A stretch of 64,000 bases of DNA. Origin: Schistosoma mansoni. Lineage: Eukaryota; Platyhelminthes; Trematoda; Strigeidida; Schistosomatidae. The stretch is taken from positions 4,196,650-4,260,649 of the forward strand of contig NC_031496.1 of assembly GCF_000237925.1 (NCBI RefSeq), in the 5' to 3' direction. Each line of letters begins with the position of its first letter. Position 1 is the stretch's first letter. This document shows, piece after piece, positions 23,726-35,559 of this stretch. A program made the position numbers and the translations under genes. The notes below the pieces were generated by a model. That model worked only from the letters and a program-made list of their open reading frames with translations. It searched no databases and was not told where the DNA came from.

Positions 23726-24554
23726 CTAAAGATAACAAAATGCGGCTTTAACATAAGCGTTACTAGGTTCAAGAGGGAGGGAAATATATCTATTTATGAT
23801 TTCTCTAGCCAACATGCAATGTGAGTCAACACTCTTGAACTCTGCAAGCCACAGGCCTTCAAATAGTATGATGATGAAAACCACATTGTAAACCCACATT
23901 CCCTCCTAAAAATTACATGTCTATATGTATGTATGACGGCTCGCGTCTAAAATGAAAGTACTTTGAATACTGGTGGAATGCAGTGCATAATCATGGAGAG
24001 CTGTAGAAGATAACAACAGAGAAATTGAGTCGGATCAACAACCACATAGATTGAAATTACATTTAATAATGGGAGAAATCGACAACACAAGAGTGAGAGA
24101 AGCGAAATCACCTAAACCAAATGAGGTTGTCAGTTGTATTTCGCGCCAAACCTCTGTCTGCTTTCTGACTGGTTCACTTTTATGAACATTGGAGTGGAGG
24201 TCAGTGCCATGTAATTTTCCACATTCACGAGATCAGACGCTGTCAGTAGATCTATTTATGCAAATGATGATCGCTGTTTTTGTTCATCTTGTAAGATTCA
24301 GTATTATTTCCCTCCATCACTATCCCATTATGATACTGACAACTTCAAATTCCCTGACGAGTTTCCGCTTGTCATGGCATAACTCTTCGGAAACCGCTAT
24401 TGATGGAAATTAAACCGGATTACTCGATATGGAAACTGAGCAAAATGTCGTGCTTACGTCCCAATCGGAGACTACTACTACCATCTGCGATCGTGCTTGG
24501 ATGATGAAACATCTAGATGGGCAACAGACATGAATCCGTGGCAGTCAGTCCACC
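23726..24554. other. Upstream glypican intron sequence
   Basis: No exon recognised. The right end is the insertion site of the LTR element (target 'agcc'). Confidence 0.4.
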
Positions 24555-24558
24555 AGCC

Positions 24559-24915
24559 TGTAGTGACCGGCCAGTCTCGATAAGAACACGATTGGAATAA
24601 TAGAAACAATTATTATTATTGTAACCAATTGTACCAGAGATTGTTTTACTGTATTTGTTTAACTGTATCCGTTTCACTTCTTGTTCCATATACCGCCTGG
24701 TTTGGTTCGAGCTTGCTCACGCACTGCTTGTTCGCTTGTACTCTTTGGCACGTCTCGGTATTATTTCGATACCACGAGATCGCCAATAATTATACTTGAT
24801 CTGGACTAGTAAAGCCTTCTGATTTACGGGCTATCAAGGGAACCAAGTCATATTTGTACGCGTAATCGAATAGTAGTGGTGATCATAGTCCGCCCACGAC
24901 TCGACATCCACTACA
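24559..24915 (+). repeat. 5' LTR of the CsRn1-type element
   Basis: 357 bases, TG...CA ends, apparently identical to 29838-30194. Confidence 0.95.
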
Positions 24916-25012
24916 ACTGGTGAGCCGTATTTGGAACACGCACAACAAACTGGTGAGCCGTTGTTGGAACACGCAATACAGCTGGTAACCCAATCCATCG
25001 AGCACAAGTCAA

Positions 25013-25068
25013 ACTTGGCCAATTCTCCAAACCAGATCAAACTTGGCCAATTCTCCAAACCAGATCAA
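25013..25068 (+). repeat. 28-base tandem duplication in the element's leader
   Basis: Two identical 28-base units (25013-25040 and 25041-25068) starting 'acttggccaattctcc' lie between the 5' LTR and gag. A looser duplication around 'actggtgagccg' (24916 and 24950) lies just upstream. Confidence 0.85.
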
Positions 25069-25152
25069 TCCGGTGAGTCTATTTATCTATCCACATCTGT
25101 TGCATATATTCGTATTGATTTTTTTCAATATATAATATTTTGGCAACTTAAT

Positions 25153-26019
25153 ATGGTAGATAACGATAAGAATAACATAAATATGATAGACTCCGAGATA
25201 CAGGTTATCAGTTTCCGACCGGTTCCTTTCATCCCCCATGATCCAGAAGTCTGGTTCGCGGCACTGGAATCTCAATTTGAGATCCGCCGCATAACCAATC
25301 AAAGGCAGAAGTACGCCTACGCTTTGGAATCATTGCCCGGGGATCACCTAACCGCTGTCCGTGAGGTTGTCCTCAATCCCAACGTTCCAAACGTTTATGA
25401 CCGTCTTAAGGATGCCATCCTTCGACATTTCCTCCCATCAAGAGAGGAAAGATTGAGGACACTTTTAGCACGTCACCCTATGGGTGATGCTAAGCCGAGC
25501 CACCACCTCACGCGCCTGCAATCCCTTGCAGGAAACATGACAGCTGACTCTGAGATAGTCAAAGAGTTGTGGTTCGAAGCCTTACCAGTCAGTATCCAGC
25601 CAACCCTTACGGCTCTGCTCGAGGACACCCCGCTCAACAAGGTGGCCCTCATAGCAGATAAGATTCTGGCACGAGTTAACACCAAAGGCGACCATTTTGT
25701 TGCTAGTTTTTCCCGTTCTAACGTTGATCTCGATGCTAGACGACCTCCGGCTCATGGGGATAGGGACAGATGTATCCATACTCGTCTCAGTTTCCGAGAC
25801 CGCGCAAATGTGCCAGCCCCCTACGTCCCCCGACCCAGGTCACAATCTCGAAAAGCCGTAACGACTCGCCCCAAGCGGGCATCTTCCAAGCCACGCCAGA
25901 AGGCGGTTTCGGAAGCGAGTCCAGGTTGGTGCTGGTTCCACCGTGCTTTCGGAGCCGGTGCCCGTCATTGTCGAGCTCCCTGCTCATACAAGGCGGGAAA
26001 CTTCTCAGCCGGCGAGTAA
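25153..26019 (+). CDS. gag: Gag of the CsRn1-type element
   Basis: The frame from the Met at 25153 (MVDNDKNN) carries the capsid-like segment ([16 protein letters not shown], then ALESLPGD) and a CHCC zinc finger near the C-terminus (CWFH...HC...C). Gag packages the element's RNA into virus-like particles. The upstream in-frame extension to 24931 is leader sequence, not convincing protein. Confidence 0.85.
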   Translation: MVDNDKNNINMIDSEIQVISFRPVPFIPHDPEVWFAALESQFEIRRITNQRQKYAYALESLPGDHLTAVREVVLNPNVPNVYDRLKDAILRHFLPSREERLRTLLARHPMGDAKPSHHLTRLQSLAGNMTADSEIVKELWFEALPVSIQPTLTALLEDTPLNKVALIADKILARVNTKGDHFVASFSRSNVDLDARRPPAHGDRDRCIHTRLSFRDRANVPAPYVPRPRSQSRKAVTTRPKRASSKPRQKAVSEASPGWCWFHRAFGAGARHCRAPCSYKAGNFSAGE

Positions 26020-29000
26020 ATGCGGCCGTACTCGCCGGCACTTCACCTCAGGTTGGCCGTTTATTTTACGTGCACGATTATCGCACCAACGCTAGGTACC
26101 TTGTGGATACGGGTGCCCAAGTTTCTGTCGTACCTATCGGTAACAGTAAGTCTCAAGCCACTATGCTTCGACTACGTGCTGCGAATGGCTCAGTCATTCC
26201 CACCTATGGTACACGACAACTTACGGTCAACCTGAGCAACCGACGACAGTATCTGTGGACGTTCATCATTGCCGATGTTCCCACAGCTATACTCGGTATC
26301 GATTTCCTACAGCACTATGAATTGCTAGTTGATTCACGTAGGCTGCAGCTAATTGATACTTCGTCGAACAGCAACTTTATGGGCTCTAAAGCCCACACAA
26401 ACGCGTACCGAATCACAGGTGTATTTCATTCGCGTGACGATTTATTCCACGTTTTATTTCAGAAATTCCTCAAATTAACTAAACCTCTCGAGGAGACTCC
26501 ATCGGTGACCAATCGTGTGGTACACCACATAGTCACCCGCGGACCACTAGTCACGGCAAGACCTCGCCGACTGGCACCGGACAAATTAGCTTTCGCTAAA
26601 CGTGAGTTTGACAATTTACTAGCTACTGGTATTATTCGTCCTTCTCACAGTCCTTGGGCCTCACCTCTCCACATGGTTCGAAAAAAGGATGGGGTTAGTT
26701 GGAGACCATGCGGAGACTACCGAGCGTTAAACACAGCTACACGTTTCGATAGCTATCCCATCCCCCACATACATGACATCACGGCATCACTCAAGGGCAC
26801 GACAATTTTTTCCAAGATCGATCTGATACGAGCATATCATCAGATCCCAGTCGCTCTTGAAGATATAGAGAAAACTGCTATCACGACTCCTTTCGGTTTA
26901 TTTGAGTTCCTACGAATGCCATTTGGATTACGGAATGCTGCTCAAACTTTCCAAAGGTTTATCGATAGCATTGTACGAGACCTAGATTTTGTTCACGTCT
27001 ATATTGATGACCTGCTAATCGCATCATCAAACGTAGATGAACATTATCAACACCTGACGCTACTATTCCAGCGCCTTTCGGATAATGGAATAATAGTCAA
27101 CCCCGACAAGTGTGAACTCGGGAAGAAGGAAATAAAATTCTTAGGTCATGTTATTAAGCATGAGGGTATTCTACCTTGTGAGGATAAAGTACGTACTATA
27201 AAGGAGTACACTGTACCGTCCACACTCAAGGAACTGAAGGCATTTCTCGGTTTGGTCAACTTCTACCGACGCTTCATTTCGCACGCGGCAGAACAGTTAC
27301 GACCGTTAACCGATTTACTTCGCGGTAATCCACGCAAACTGGAATGGAACGACGCCGCACGTACTGCATTTTCAGATATCAAAACGGCCCTAGCTCAAGC
27401 CACACTTCTCGTGCATCCTGACCCATCAGCCACGCTTAGTATAGCGGTTGATGCATCGGATTTCGCCATAGGAGCCGTTATGCAACAGAATATCTCCGGT
27501 AGTTGGCAGCCGCTCGAATTTTTCTCACGACGCCTCACTCCCACGGAGACGAGATATAGCGCTTTTGGTCGCGAACTGCTAGCAGCCTACTGCGCCATCA
27601 AACATTTCCGGCACGCTGTAGAAGGTCGTAAGTTCATCTTATTCACCGACCATAAGCCCCTAACGTATGCTCTGCATACCAAGTCTGACCGCTACTCACC
27701 ACGAGAGTGCAGACATTTGGACTATATCTCCCAGTTCACGACAGACCTTCGTCACGTCAAAGGCGAGTCGAACTGTGTTGCTGATGCTTTATCACGTATC
27801 CAACTTAATGCAGTTACTTTGCCAATGCTTGACCTACCTGCTATGGCCGCCGCCCAAGCAAACGATACTTCATGCACGGAAGCACAACAGTCTACGTCCC
27901 TTCAGTGCCGGGAAGTACCCCTAGCTACTAGCTCTGGTACTATCCTATGCGATACTTCCACGGGCCTCCCTCGACCCATCGTACCCTCCGCTTATCGCCG
28001 TCTCGTCTTTGATGCCCTTCATGGTCTATCTCATCCTGGTATCGCAGCCACCCTACGCCTCATAGCTGCACGATACGTCTGGCCGTCAATGAATAAAGAT
28101 GTCCGTATGTGGGTAAAACAATGTTTACAATGTCAACGATCAAAAGTGCACAGGCACGTAGCTGCCCCTATTGGCACTTTCGCTACGCCTGATGCTCGCT
28201 TCGATCACGTTCACATAGACATTGTAGGACCATTACCACCATCACACGGGTATGATCACATACTCACATGCATTGATCGTTTCACAAGATGGCCCGAAGC
28301 TATTCCCATCACGTCTATTACGGCGGAGACAGTTGCTCACCGCTTCGTAGAACGATGGATAGCTATGTACGGTTGTCCCTCGACTGTCACGACTGACCGA
28401 GGACAACAATTTGAGTCCGCATTATTCTCCTCACTAACACGGCTGCTTGGTACGGAACGCATACGCACTACCGCCTACCATCCAGCATCAAACGGTTTAG
28501 TTGAACGGTTTCATCGCCAACTTAAAAGTGCTCTTCGAGCACACGAAAACAACAATTGGTACGAAACCCTTCCGCTCGTCCTCCTGGGAATCAGAACGAG
28601 TCTAAAGGCAGATATTCAATGTTCCGCCGCTGAACTTGTTTACGGCACGACATTGCGTCTGCCTGGGGAATTTTTCACACCACGGAGCAGCACTAAGTTC
28701 GGCGAATCAGACTACGTCCAACGACTGTCTGCATTCATGCGAACACTGACTCCGGTGTCAACTCGTATACAACATCGACAGGTCGCTCTCCCTCGAGAGT
28801 TATCTACCTGTTCACATGTTTTCATACGAGTAGATTCGGTACGCAAACCTCTACAACAGCCTTACGAGGGCCCTTTTCACGTGATTTCCCGTCACGAAAA
28901 GACCTTCAAGGTTGATCGACGTGGCCGCATCGAAACAGTCAGCATTGATCGTCTCAAGCCAGCACACGTCGATGACAGTGCTATACCTGATAAGCCGAGA

Positions 29001-29270
29001 CCCAATGTTAGACCCATCAGAGCTTCTAGCGGGATTTCTACATCTACTTCGGATCCCACGCTAGATGCACCTGAGACCTCATTCTCACGTCCCAGTCAAC
29101 AGCACGTGTCATCTGCCCCGTCTACGGACGAGACTTCCGTCTCACGTCCAGACCTGCAGACCACACCGCCCTTGACTGCGGATGAGATTGCAGGCTCACG
29201 AGGTTCGAACGAGACTACCGTCTCACGTTCTGGTCGCCGAGTACGCTTACCCGTACGCTTTCTCGACTAA
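25950..29270 (+). CDS. pol: Pol of the CsRn1-type element
   Basis: One long frame (open from 25770, where it overlaps gag) encoding in order an aspartic protease (VDTGAQ), reverse transcriptase (YIDD), RNase H ([10 protein letters not shown]), and an integrase with an HHCC-type finger (H...H...CLQC) and catalytic core, then a variable C-terminus. This is the Ty3/Gypsy order. The frame is open throughout. Confidence 0.93.
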   Translation, partial: RSRCPSLSSSLLIQGGKLLSRRVNAAVLAGTSPQVGRLFYVHDYRTNARYLVDTGAQVSVVPIGNSKSQATMLRLRAANGSVIPTYGTRQLTVNLSNRRQYLWTFIIADVPTAILGIDFLQHYELLVDSRRLQLIDTSSNSNFMGSKAHTNAYRITGVFHSRDDLFHVLFQKFLKLTKPLEETPSVTNRVVHHIVTRGPLVTARPRRLAPDKLAFAKREFDNLLATGIIRPSHSPWASPLHMVRKKDGVSWRPCGDYRALNTATRFDSYPIPHIHDITASLKGTTIFSKIDLIRAYHQIPVALEDIEKTAITTPFGLFEFLRMPFGLRNAAQTFQRFIDSIVRDLDFVHVYIDDLLIASSNVDEHYQHLTLLFQRLSDNGIIVNPDKCELGKKEIKFLGHVIKHEGILPCEDKVRTIKEYTVPSTLKELKAFLGLVNFYRRFISHAAEQLRPLTDLLRGNPRKLEWNDAARTAFSDIKTALAQATLLVHPDPSATLSIAVDASDFAIGAVMQQNISGSWQPLEFFSRRLTPTETRYSAFGRELLAAYCAIKHFRHAVEGRKFILFTDHKPLTYALHTKSDRYSPRECRHLDYISQFTTDLRHVKGESNCVADALSRIQLNAVTLPMLDLPAMAAAQANDTSCTEAQQSTSLQCREVPLATSSGTILCDTSTGLPRPIVPSAYRRLVFDALHGLSHPGIAATLRLIAARYVWPSMNKDVRMWVKQCLQCQRSKVHRHVAAPIGTFATPDARFDHVHIDIVGPLPPSHGYDHILTCIDRFTRWPEAIPITSITAETVAHRFVERWIAMYGCPSTVTTDRGQQFESALFSSLTRLLGTERIRTTAYHPASNGLVERFHRQLKSALRAHENNNWYETLPLVLLGIRTSLKADIQCSAAELVYGTTLRLPGEFFTPRSSTKFGESDYVQRLSAFMRTLTPVSTRIQHRQVALPRELSTCSHVFIRVDSVRKPLQQPYEGPFHVISRHEKTFKVDRRGRIETVSIDRLKPAHVDDSAIPDKPRPNVRPIRASSGISTSTSDPTLDAPETSFSRPSQQHVSSAPSTDETSVSRPDLQTTPPLTADEIAGSRGSNETTVSRSGRRVRLPVRFLD

Positions 29271-29837
29271 CCTCATAACCAACTACGGATACAGTATAGG
29301 AATCTGCCCCTATACTACAAGAAAGCTACACTTTTCTCTTTTTCTATCATTTTTTTTGTTTACCCCGAGCCTACGCCTCCGACCATCGCTGTTACGGTAT
29401 CGTCGACTTCAGTCAACTTTCGCGAAAGCTGGCCTGATCACCCACGCTCTAGTCAACGCACTCAGTCGATCTCTCTGGCTCCAAATACGTATGATATACA
29501 TTTGGTCCCGAACATGGTTATCCTGGTCGCATCTGGTTCCTTGGCTCAATCTGGTTTCGTCCTACGTCTGCAGCGTTTCTGGTTCGGACCTCTACGAACG
29601 CAACCTTCAGATTCTGGATACAAACCACTCTGGTGTAGCATGCTAATCCAAGCAATCAATACAGCACGTTCCTTCTGGTACCGTTCTACGTCAAAGACTT
29701 TTGGTGGCAACTCGAGGATCAACGATCACTCCCTGTTCTGCCAACGTTTTCGTCCTACAATTGCACGTTTCGCGATCAGTCCCACGAATGAAACCGCTAC
29801 GTATCGAAAGTGTAAATCCTTTCTAGCGGGGGGCTCC

Positions 29838-30194
29838 TGTAGTGACCGGCCAGTCTCGATAAGAACACGATTGGAATAATAGAAACAATTATTATTATTG
29901 TAACCAATTGTACCAGAGATTGTTTTACTGTATTTGTTTAACTGTATCCGTTTCACTTCTTGTTCCATATACCGCCTGGTTTGGTTCGAGCTTGCTCACG
30001 CACTGCTTGTTCGCTTGTACTCTTTGGCACGTCTCGGTATTATTTCGATACCACGAGATCGCCAATAATTATACTTGATCTGGACTAGTAAAGCCTTCTG
30101 ATTTACGGGCTATCAAGGGAACCAAGTCATATTTGTACGCGTAATCGAATAGTAGTGGTGATCATAGTCCGCCCACGACTCGACATCCACTACA
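29838..30194 (+). repeat. 3' LTR of the CsRn1-type element
   Basis: 357 bases, apparently identical to the 5' LTR; the AGCC duplication follows at 30195-30198. Confidence 0.95.
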
Positions 30195-30349
30195 AGCCCA
30201 TGACTGGGAGATTATGGACTAGTGTTTTCCTGTGCCAGAGGACACTCAACAAAAACTACTCAATTCCTCACCGCTACCAACTGCCAAACGAGGATCTGGC
30301 CGAATATTTTCATTCATTACAGCAGATAGCTGTGTAAGTTGAAGATGCC

Positions 30350-31060
30350 ACAAATATTTGGATTTTGACAACGCTTTAACTAATGACAACTACTATGAAT
30401 CCTACGCATCTAGTGAAATCAAAAGTCAGAAGCGAGGACGATCGAAGATATATTTGATAAGTTATCAATATATCGAGAAGTGACTGATCTAAACCGGCTA
30501 GTGGTTGCAGGAGAAGTTGAGTTTCCACTTGTGATCTGGTGCAGATACATGACCGAGCACCTTCAGCTACGTGAGTCCATTAAAACTAATGTGGTCAGCA
30601 TCAAATGTCGAAAACCTACAGAGCTATAGACTTTGAGGATTTATTCATCACTACAACTGGACTCCATAATAAAAGAAATGCTGGGCAAGATTGTTTTAAT
30701 TTCGTCATCACTTGCTGGTTTCCGACTTCAGATCTTGCATCCGGATATTGGTAGGTGGAAGTAGGACCTCGTGACAGAAAATTTTACTTGTGTCAAATGG
30801 GCTCTACGAATTTCAAGTGATATCTTTCGGAATAAACAATGCCCCAGCCACCTTCAAACGAATAATGCAGACAGTTTTACACTGCCTGGTTCTACACGAG
30901 TGCCTAATATAACTTGATGATATTATTGTGCATGGCAGCACGCCCGACACAACACAATTACTATTTGAGGGAAAATCTGAAACAATTGAAGGTGGAATAA
31001 TCTAAATGTCGACCTTTGCAGAAAGATGTTCTCTTTTTAAGATGTCGCATTACCCTAAAA
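30350..31060 (+). mobile_element. Ty3/Gypsy pol remnant (fossil)
   Basis: A decayed reverse-transcriptase-like stretch (around 30815-30930) lies just right of the young LTR element. Broken, old, no LTRs seen. It belongs to a lineage other than the CsRn1-type element. Confidence 0.6.
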
Positions 31061-31535
31061 GGAATAGAAACACATAAAGAAAAACTGACCAAATGCAATG
31101 ATATTCTCAGCTTGTGATGAGTAGACGTGTTTGAATTATTAGAAGAACTAGGATTCCCAGAAACAACGTAAATAAGGCCAAACAAAATTAAGTAAGCACA
31201 GACGAATATATTGTAGTTTGAACTCAAAAATATTCACACATCAAGTGCAAAGGAATCTTTAGTTCATACAAGTACCACAACCGCCACAGCTTAAACTGGA
31301 ATTTAAGCTTCAGTAATCAAGTGAACGTCTTCTTTTTAGGTTTACTGTATGTCTGTCAGAGTATGTATTGGATACAGACTCATTATGTTCGAGAAAATAC
31401 TCATTAGTATTAGGATTAACAACTGAAATTGGAATGGACTCATCTGGTTACTGGAATTGTATATGATCAGCATGTCAGTTATGTACTGAAATCACTGATA
31501 TCTAGAATTTGAACCATAGACTTACTACGGCTTTA
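31061..31535. other. Non-coding stretch
   Basis: Nothing recognised between the Gypsy remnant and the next passenger repeat. Confidence 0.4.
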
Positions 31536-31537
31536 TA

Positions 31538-32063
31538 TACCCCAAATGCTCTGGTACGGCTGAGAGTAGGGAGAGTCCGCTCTCCCTCTCCAAATCCTCT
31601 CACATTGCCACGCGTATATAGTCTCTGACAGGGACGTCCTACTAACTGCCTTCTCGTGGCATCATTGTTATTTACGAAATTGAGAAGACGAAAAGCGAAT
31701 GTCCAGCGCTTTAACCGGGTTAGTGGAGACGGCGAGTCCACCTAAGGTAGTTGGAAAACCCTGATTCCAAACCAATAGTACACATGGGTTCCAGTATCCT
31801 GAGGAAACAAATGGCGTATGAATCAATCTTTGGTCACCGGCCATTACGGGACTGCATCTCCGGACGATGCTCCACTGCCTTGTGGATCAGAATTTCAGGT
31901 CAAAGGCTGCGGGTGTGGCCCCATAAGAAAACCACCTGCTTCAGTTTGGGCACGTGGGCAGTATCACAGCCTTCACTCACATCAAATGAGATTTGTGTAG
32001 CGCGTATATATCTGGTGCCGTTTATACCAATATTTATGTGTTTAAATAAAATAAAATAAAACA
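31538..32063 (+). mobile_element. Copy 5 of the ~520-base passenger repeat, full length
   Basis: Starts 'ccccaaatgctctgg' and ends with the LINE-like tail plus (AAAT/AAAAT)n. The 3' end abuts the Gypsy remnant at 32064. It keeps a 102-codon version of the second frame (31751-32059). No clear target duplication. Confidence 0.85.
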
Positions 32064-32760
32064 TCCGAATTGTAACCGAAATCGAGCTCATTTAGGATTA
32101 GTGTATCGTATTGAACAAGTTTCCCACAAAAAACAGATGCATTACGAGGACAAATAACATTTGATATGACATCAGGATTTGATTCATATGGAATATTTTC
32201 TTCAAATTTATTAGGAATTTTATTGAAGAATCATGGATAATTAGGAAAATCAGCACCTATCAAAACTGTCTCAAATTTTTGATCTGATGCTTTCAACATA
32301 TATTCCTCAGACTTATAAGAAATTTCATCAGAAATATTCAAATAATTGGAACAAATGTTATCTGGTCCAATGACATGAAAAATCCGATAAGAAGTTGAGT
32401 GACTAGAAAATTTTGTCTCACAACGATTCTGAGTGTCATTCAATTCTTACTGCTATGTGACTCGATACTGCTTTTTGAAGTCGTGGATAAAGATAAATAA
32501 TCAATGGAAACGCTCACTTTAATGGAATGAGAATTACAACGTTTAACATTACTCTCAGAGAAATGAACAATAGTTGAGTATACTGGCTGAATGTGACTAA
32601 TCTTACCATATTTAAAACATTTAGTATTATGAAATATACATGAATTACATGAGTGAAATCTGCCACGGAAGAAACACGTGACAAACTTGTGCTCAACTTG
32701 TGACCCAAAAGTCAGCGGTTGGATAAAAAGGAAACGGGATATTTTGACACGTGCCGGGAA
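32064..32760 (-). mobile_element. Ty3/Gypsy gag-pol remnant with zinc-knuckle region (fossil)
   Basis: Minus-strand remnant of a Gypsy lineage whose Gag has a Cys-rich knuckle region, followed by the linker that precedes the protease/pol part. Broken; both ends are missing, one at the passenger repeat and one near the LINE at 32.8 kb. The element looks old. Confidence 0.65.
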
Positions 32761-32814
32761 ATGCCTACTCTAGTGAAATTTTTGCGGCATTTTTGTCAGT
32801 ATATCATAGAACGC

Positions 32815-34806
32815 AACTCCGCCTGTAGCTCTTCTAGAGTTACTGCCGGTCCCAAGCCCGGGTAAAGGAGGAGGGTTGGGCATGGGGTTAGCGACCCCAT
32901 CCCGTAGAAAAGCTAACTCGCTAAAAAAACGCTAACCAGAAAAAATAATTCAAACCATTTAAACTCTGCCTTGGGAGTTGAAGGAATAATTATGATGTTT
33001 CATGATGAAAGCCGAAACTCTTCGGAAGTCACGAGACCGATGCACCTTCTAACAACCAGAGCAACACTCTTTATAGGTACATGGAACGTCCGGACAATGT
33101 GGGAGACAGGAAAGACCAGCCAAATAGCAATGGAATTGAGGAGATACAACTTGGCAGTACTCGGACTCAGCGAAACCCATTGTATACAAGCTGGGCAACA
33201 AAGGCTAGGTACAGGAGAGATGCTACTGTACTCCGGTCACGAAGGGGGAAATGCTCCACACACTCAGGGAGTTGCTCTAATGCTGTCCAGAGAAGCACGA
33301 AATGCACTTGTAGGATGGGAATCTCATGGACCCAGGATAATCAAAACGTCATTCAGAACAAAGAAGCAAGGGATCACAATGAACGTTATCCAATGTTATG
33401 CACCCACCAATGATAGCAACGACGATGATAAAGACCAGTTCTATGAAAGGCTGCAATCAATTATAGCAAAGTGCTCACGAAAGGACCTCACCATCCTGTT
33501 GGGAGATCTAAATGCTAAAGTTGGAGTTGACAACACAGGATATGAAGATATAATCAGACGACATGGACTAGGAGAAAGAAATGAAAATGGGGAGAGACTT
33601 GCAAACCTATGTGCATTCAACAAATTGGTTATAGGCGGCACAATATTCCCACACAAGCGCATACACAAAGCTACATGGATCTCACCGGACCAAACCACAG
33701 AGAACCAGATAGATCACATCTGTATCAACAAAAAATTCCGAAGATCAATGGAAGATGTGAGAACCCGGAGAGGAGCTGACATAGCTTCAGATCACCACCT
33801 GGTTGTGGCCAAGATGAGACTGAAGCTAAAGAAACACTGGACAACTGGACAAACAGCACTACAAAGGTTCAATACAGCCTTCCTTCGAGATACTGACAAA
33901 CTCAACGAATTCAAGACAACTCTCAACAACAGGTTCCAGGCTCTACAGGATCTACTGAATGAACAAGAAACTACTTTGGAGGAAAACTGGAAAGGGATAA
34001 GAGAAGCACTAACTTCAACGTGTCAGGAGGTTCTTGGTCCTAAGAAGCATCATCACAAGGAATGGATCTCTATGGGAACCCTGGACAAAATTCAAGAGAG
34101 AAAGAACAAGAAACTAGCAATTAACAACAGCCGAACACGAGCAGAGAAAGTCAAAGCACAAGCAGACTACGCAGAAGCAAACAGGGAAGTGAAGAAAAGC
34201 ATTAAAGCCGACAAGCAGAAACACATGGGAGAACTAGCAACGACGGCGGAAAAAGCTGCAAGAGAAGGGAATATGAAACAACTATATGATACAACGAAGA
34301 AATTGGCAGGGAGACATAGCAAACCAGAGAGACCAGTCAAGGACAAAGAAGGAAAGACAATCACTGAGATTCAAGAACAGAGGAAAAGATGGGCAGAATA
34401 CTTCAANNNNNNNNNNNNNNNNNNNNNNNNNNNNNNNNNNNNNNNNNNNNNNNNNNNNNNNNNNNNNNNNNNNNNNNNNNNNNNNNNNNNNNNNNNNNNN
34501 NNNNNNNNNNNNNNNNNNNNNNNNNNNNNNNNNNNNNNNNNNNNNNNNNNNNNNNNNNNNNNNNNNNNNNNNNNNNNNNNNNNNNNNNNNNNNNNNNNNN
34601 NNNNNNCCTAACTTGGAATCCGGAAGGAAAGCGGAAAAGAGGAAGGTCAAAGAACACACTACGTCGGGAAATAGAAGCCGATATGAAAAGGATGAATCAC
34701 GACTGGAAAGAACTGGAAAGGGAGGCTCAGGACAGAGTTGGATGGAGAATTCTGGTGAGCGGCCTATGCTCCTCGGCGAGGGGTAACAGGCGTAAGTAAG
34801 TAAGTA
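32815..34806 (+). mobile_element. RTE-like LINE, split by an assembly gap
   Basis: The leader starts near 32821. A long frame (32971 to the gap at 34406) encodes an apurinic-type endonuclease: TWNVRTMWETGK, LSETH, GDLNAKVG, IDHICINK and SDHHLVVAKM are all present, followed by a basic linker that leads toward reverse transcriptase. 34607-34800 encodes the family's C-terminus ([22 protein letters not shown]) and ends in the typical (TAAG)n tail. The reverse transcriptase itself should lie in the N gap. The endonuclease half has no frame break, so this is the best-preserved LINE here. Confidence 0.92.
34407..34606. other. Assembly gap of 200 N
   Basis: Exactly 200 Ns inside a LINE. The endonuclease half and the C-terminal end flank it, so the true missing length is probably well over 1 kb. 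Confidence 0.99.
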
Positions 34807-35029
34807 ATCATAGAACGCTCTTTTCGTGTACTCACAGACCAGTACGCATTCCAGCGGCTTCGTTCGTTTCGCGAGTCATAAGGTCAAGTGGCGCGACGGC
34901 AGGAGAGGTTGCAAGATTTCGGCTTTACGTGCGAGTACTTGCCTGGAAGCTAACATACAAACTCTGATTTTCTGTCCCGTATACCCCAATCGCTTGATAC
35001 TATTATTGTTGCTCTTATAACTAAACTAG

Positions 35030-35365
35030 ACCTATTTCCTTGTCATATAGAAGAACCACATGGGACTTAATTAAAGTTTTCAAAGTACTTGGTGATAAAT
35101 CTGCATCTGATATTCCCCCATATTTCCTGTCTTTAGTAACATAAAATTTACGAAGACACTCCAAAAATGCTTATACGCCTAGGACAAATTACTTATCAGC
35201 TAACTATCGACTTTCCCATCGAATAATAAGCGAATGGAATTAATTACGTCAACACTTGATTGAAGCTCCACCTGTCGATTCTTTTAAAAGAAAGTTGGAT
35301 TAGCTTCGAGGTCATCATTGCCGAGACTAACACGGGCCACATAGCCTCCTCTCTTTTCAAGACTA
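35030..35365 (+). mobile_element. CR1-like LINE 3'-end fragment
   Basis: Decayed version of the C-terminal 'NLRRHS...PR...HRIISEWN' segment of CR1/Jockey-type reverse transcriptases, ending with '...SFKRKLD'. It belongs to a different copy from the next element. Confidence 0.6.
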
Positions 35366-35559
35366 AAACTGAGAACAACTTCTGATATCGACTGGTCGTC
35401 TCTGAGAGCGGTGGATCTCGATCTGCAACTTCCTTACCAAACGCCGACAGCATGCGCTACACATAATTGCCTTGGTTTTACCTCTTCTGCAAAACCTTAC
35501 GAATAGTCGAGTCCTTGTTTCACTGACATTCTGCATGTCAGATTACTCCATTAAGTCCG

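Larger units (their letters stand above)
24559..30194 (+). mobile_element. CsRn1-clade Ty3/Gypsy LTR retrotransposon, looks whole
   Basis: It has 357-base LTRs beginning TGTAGT and ending ACTACA at both ends, and a 4-base target duplication AGCC (24555-24558 and 30195-30198). Parts in order are 5' LTR, leader with a possible primer site just inside (TGGTGAGCC, 24918), gag, pol, a ~560-base untranslated stretch, a G-rich polypurine tract (just before 29838) and 3' LTR. The Gag finger follows C-X2-H-X9-C-X3-C, the unusual CHCC form that marks the CsRn1 clade (CsRn1 of Clonorchis, Boudicca of Schistosoma). By eye the LTRs appear identical, which implies a recent insertion. Gag and Pol are in different, overlapping frames, as is usual where Pol is made by frameshifting. 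Confidence 0.95.

Noticed and set aside
32820-32960. HDV-like ribozyme in the RTE-like LINE leader
   Set aside because: The leader has several self-complementary GC-rich blocks and some LINEs carry such ribozymes, but I could not fold the required double pseudoknot by hand. A structure search on the leader consensus would decide.
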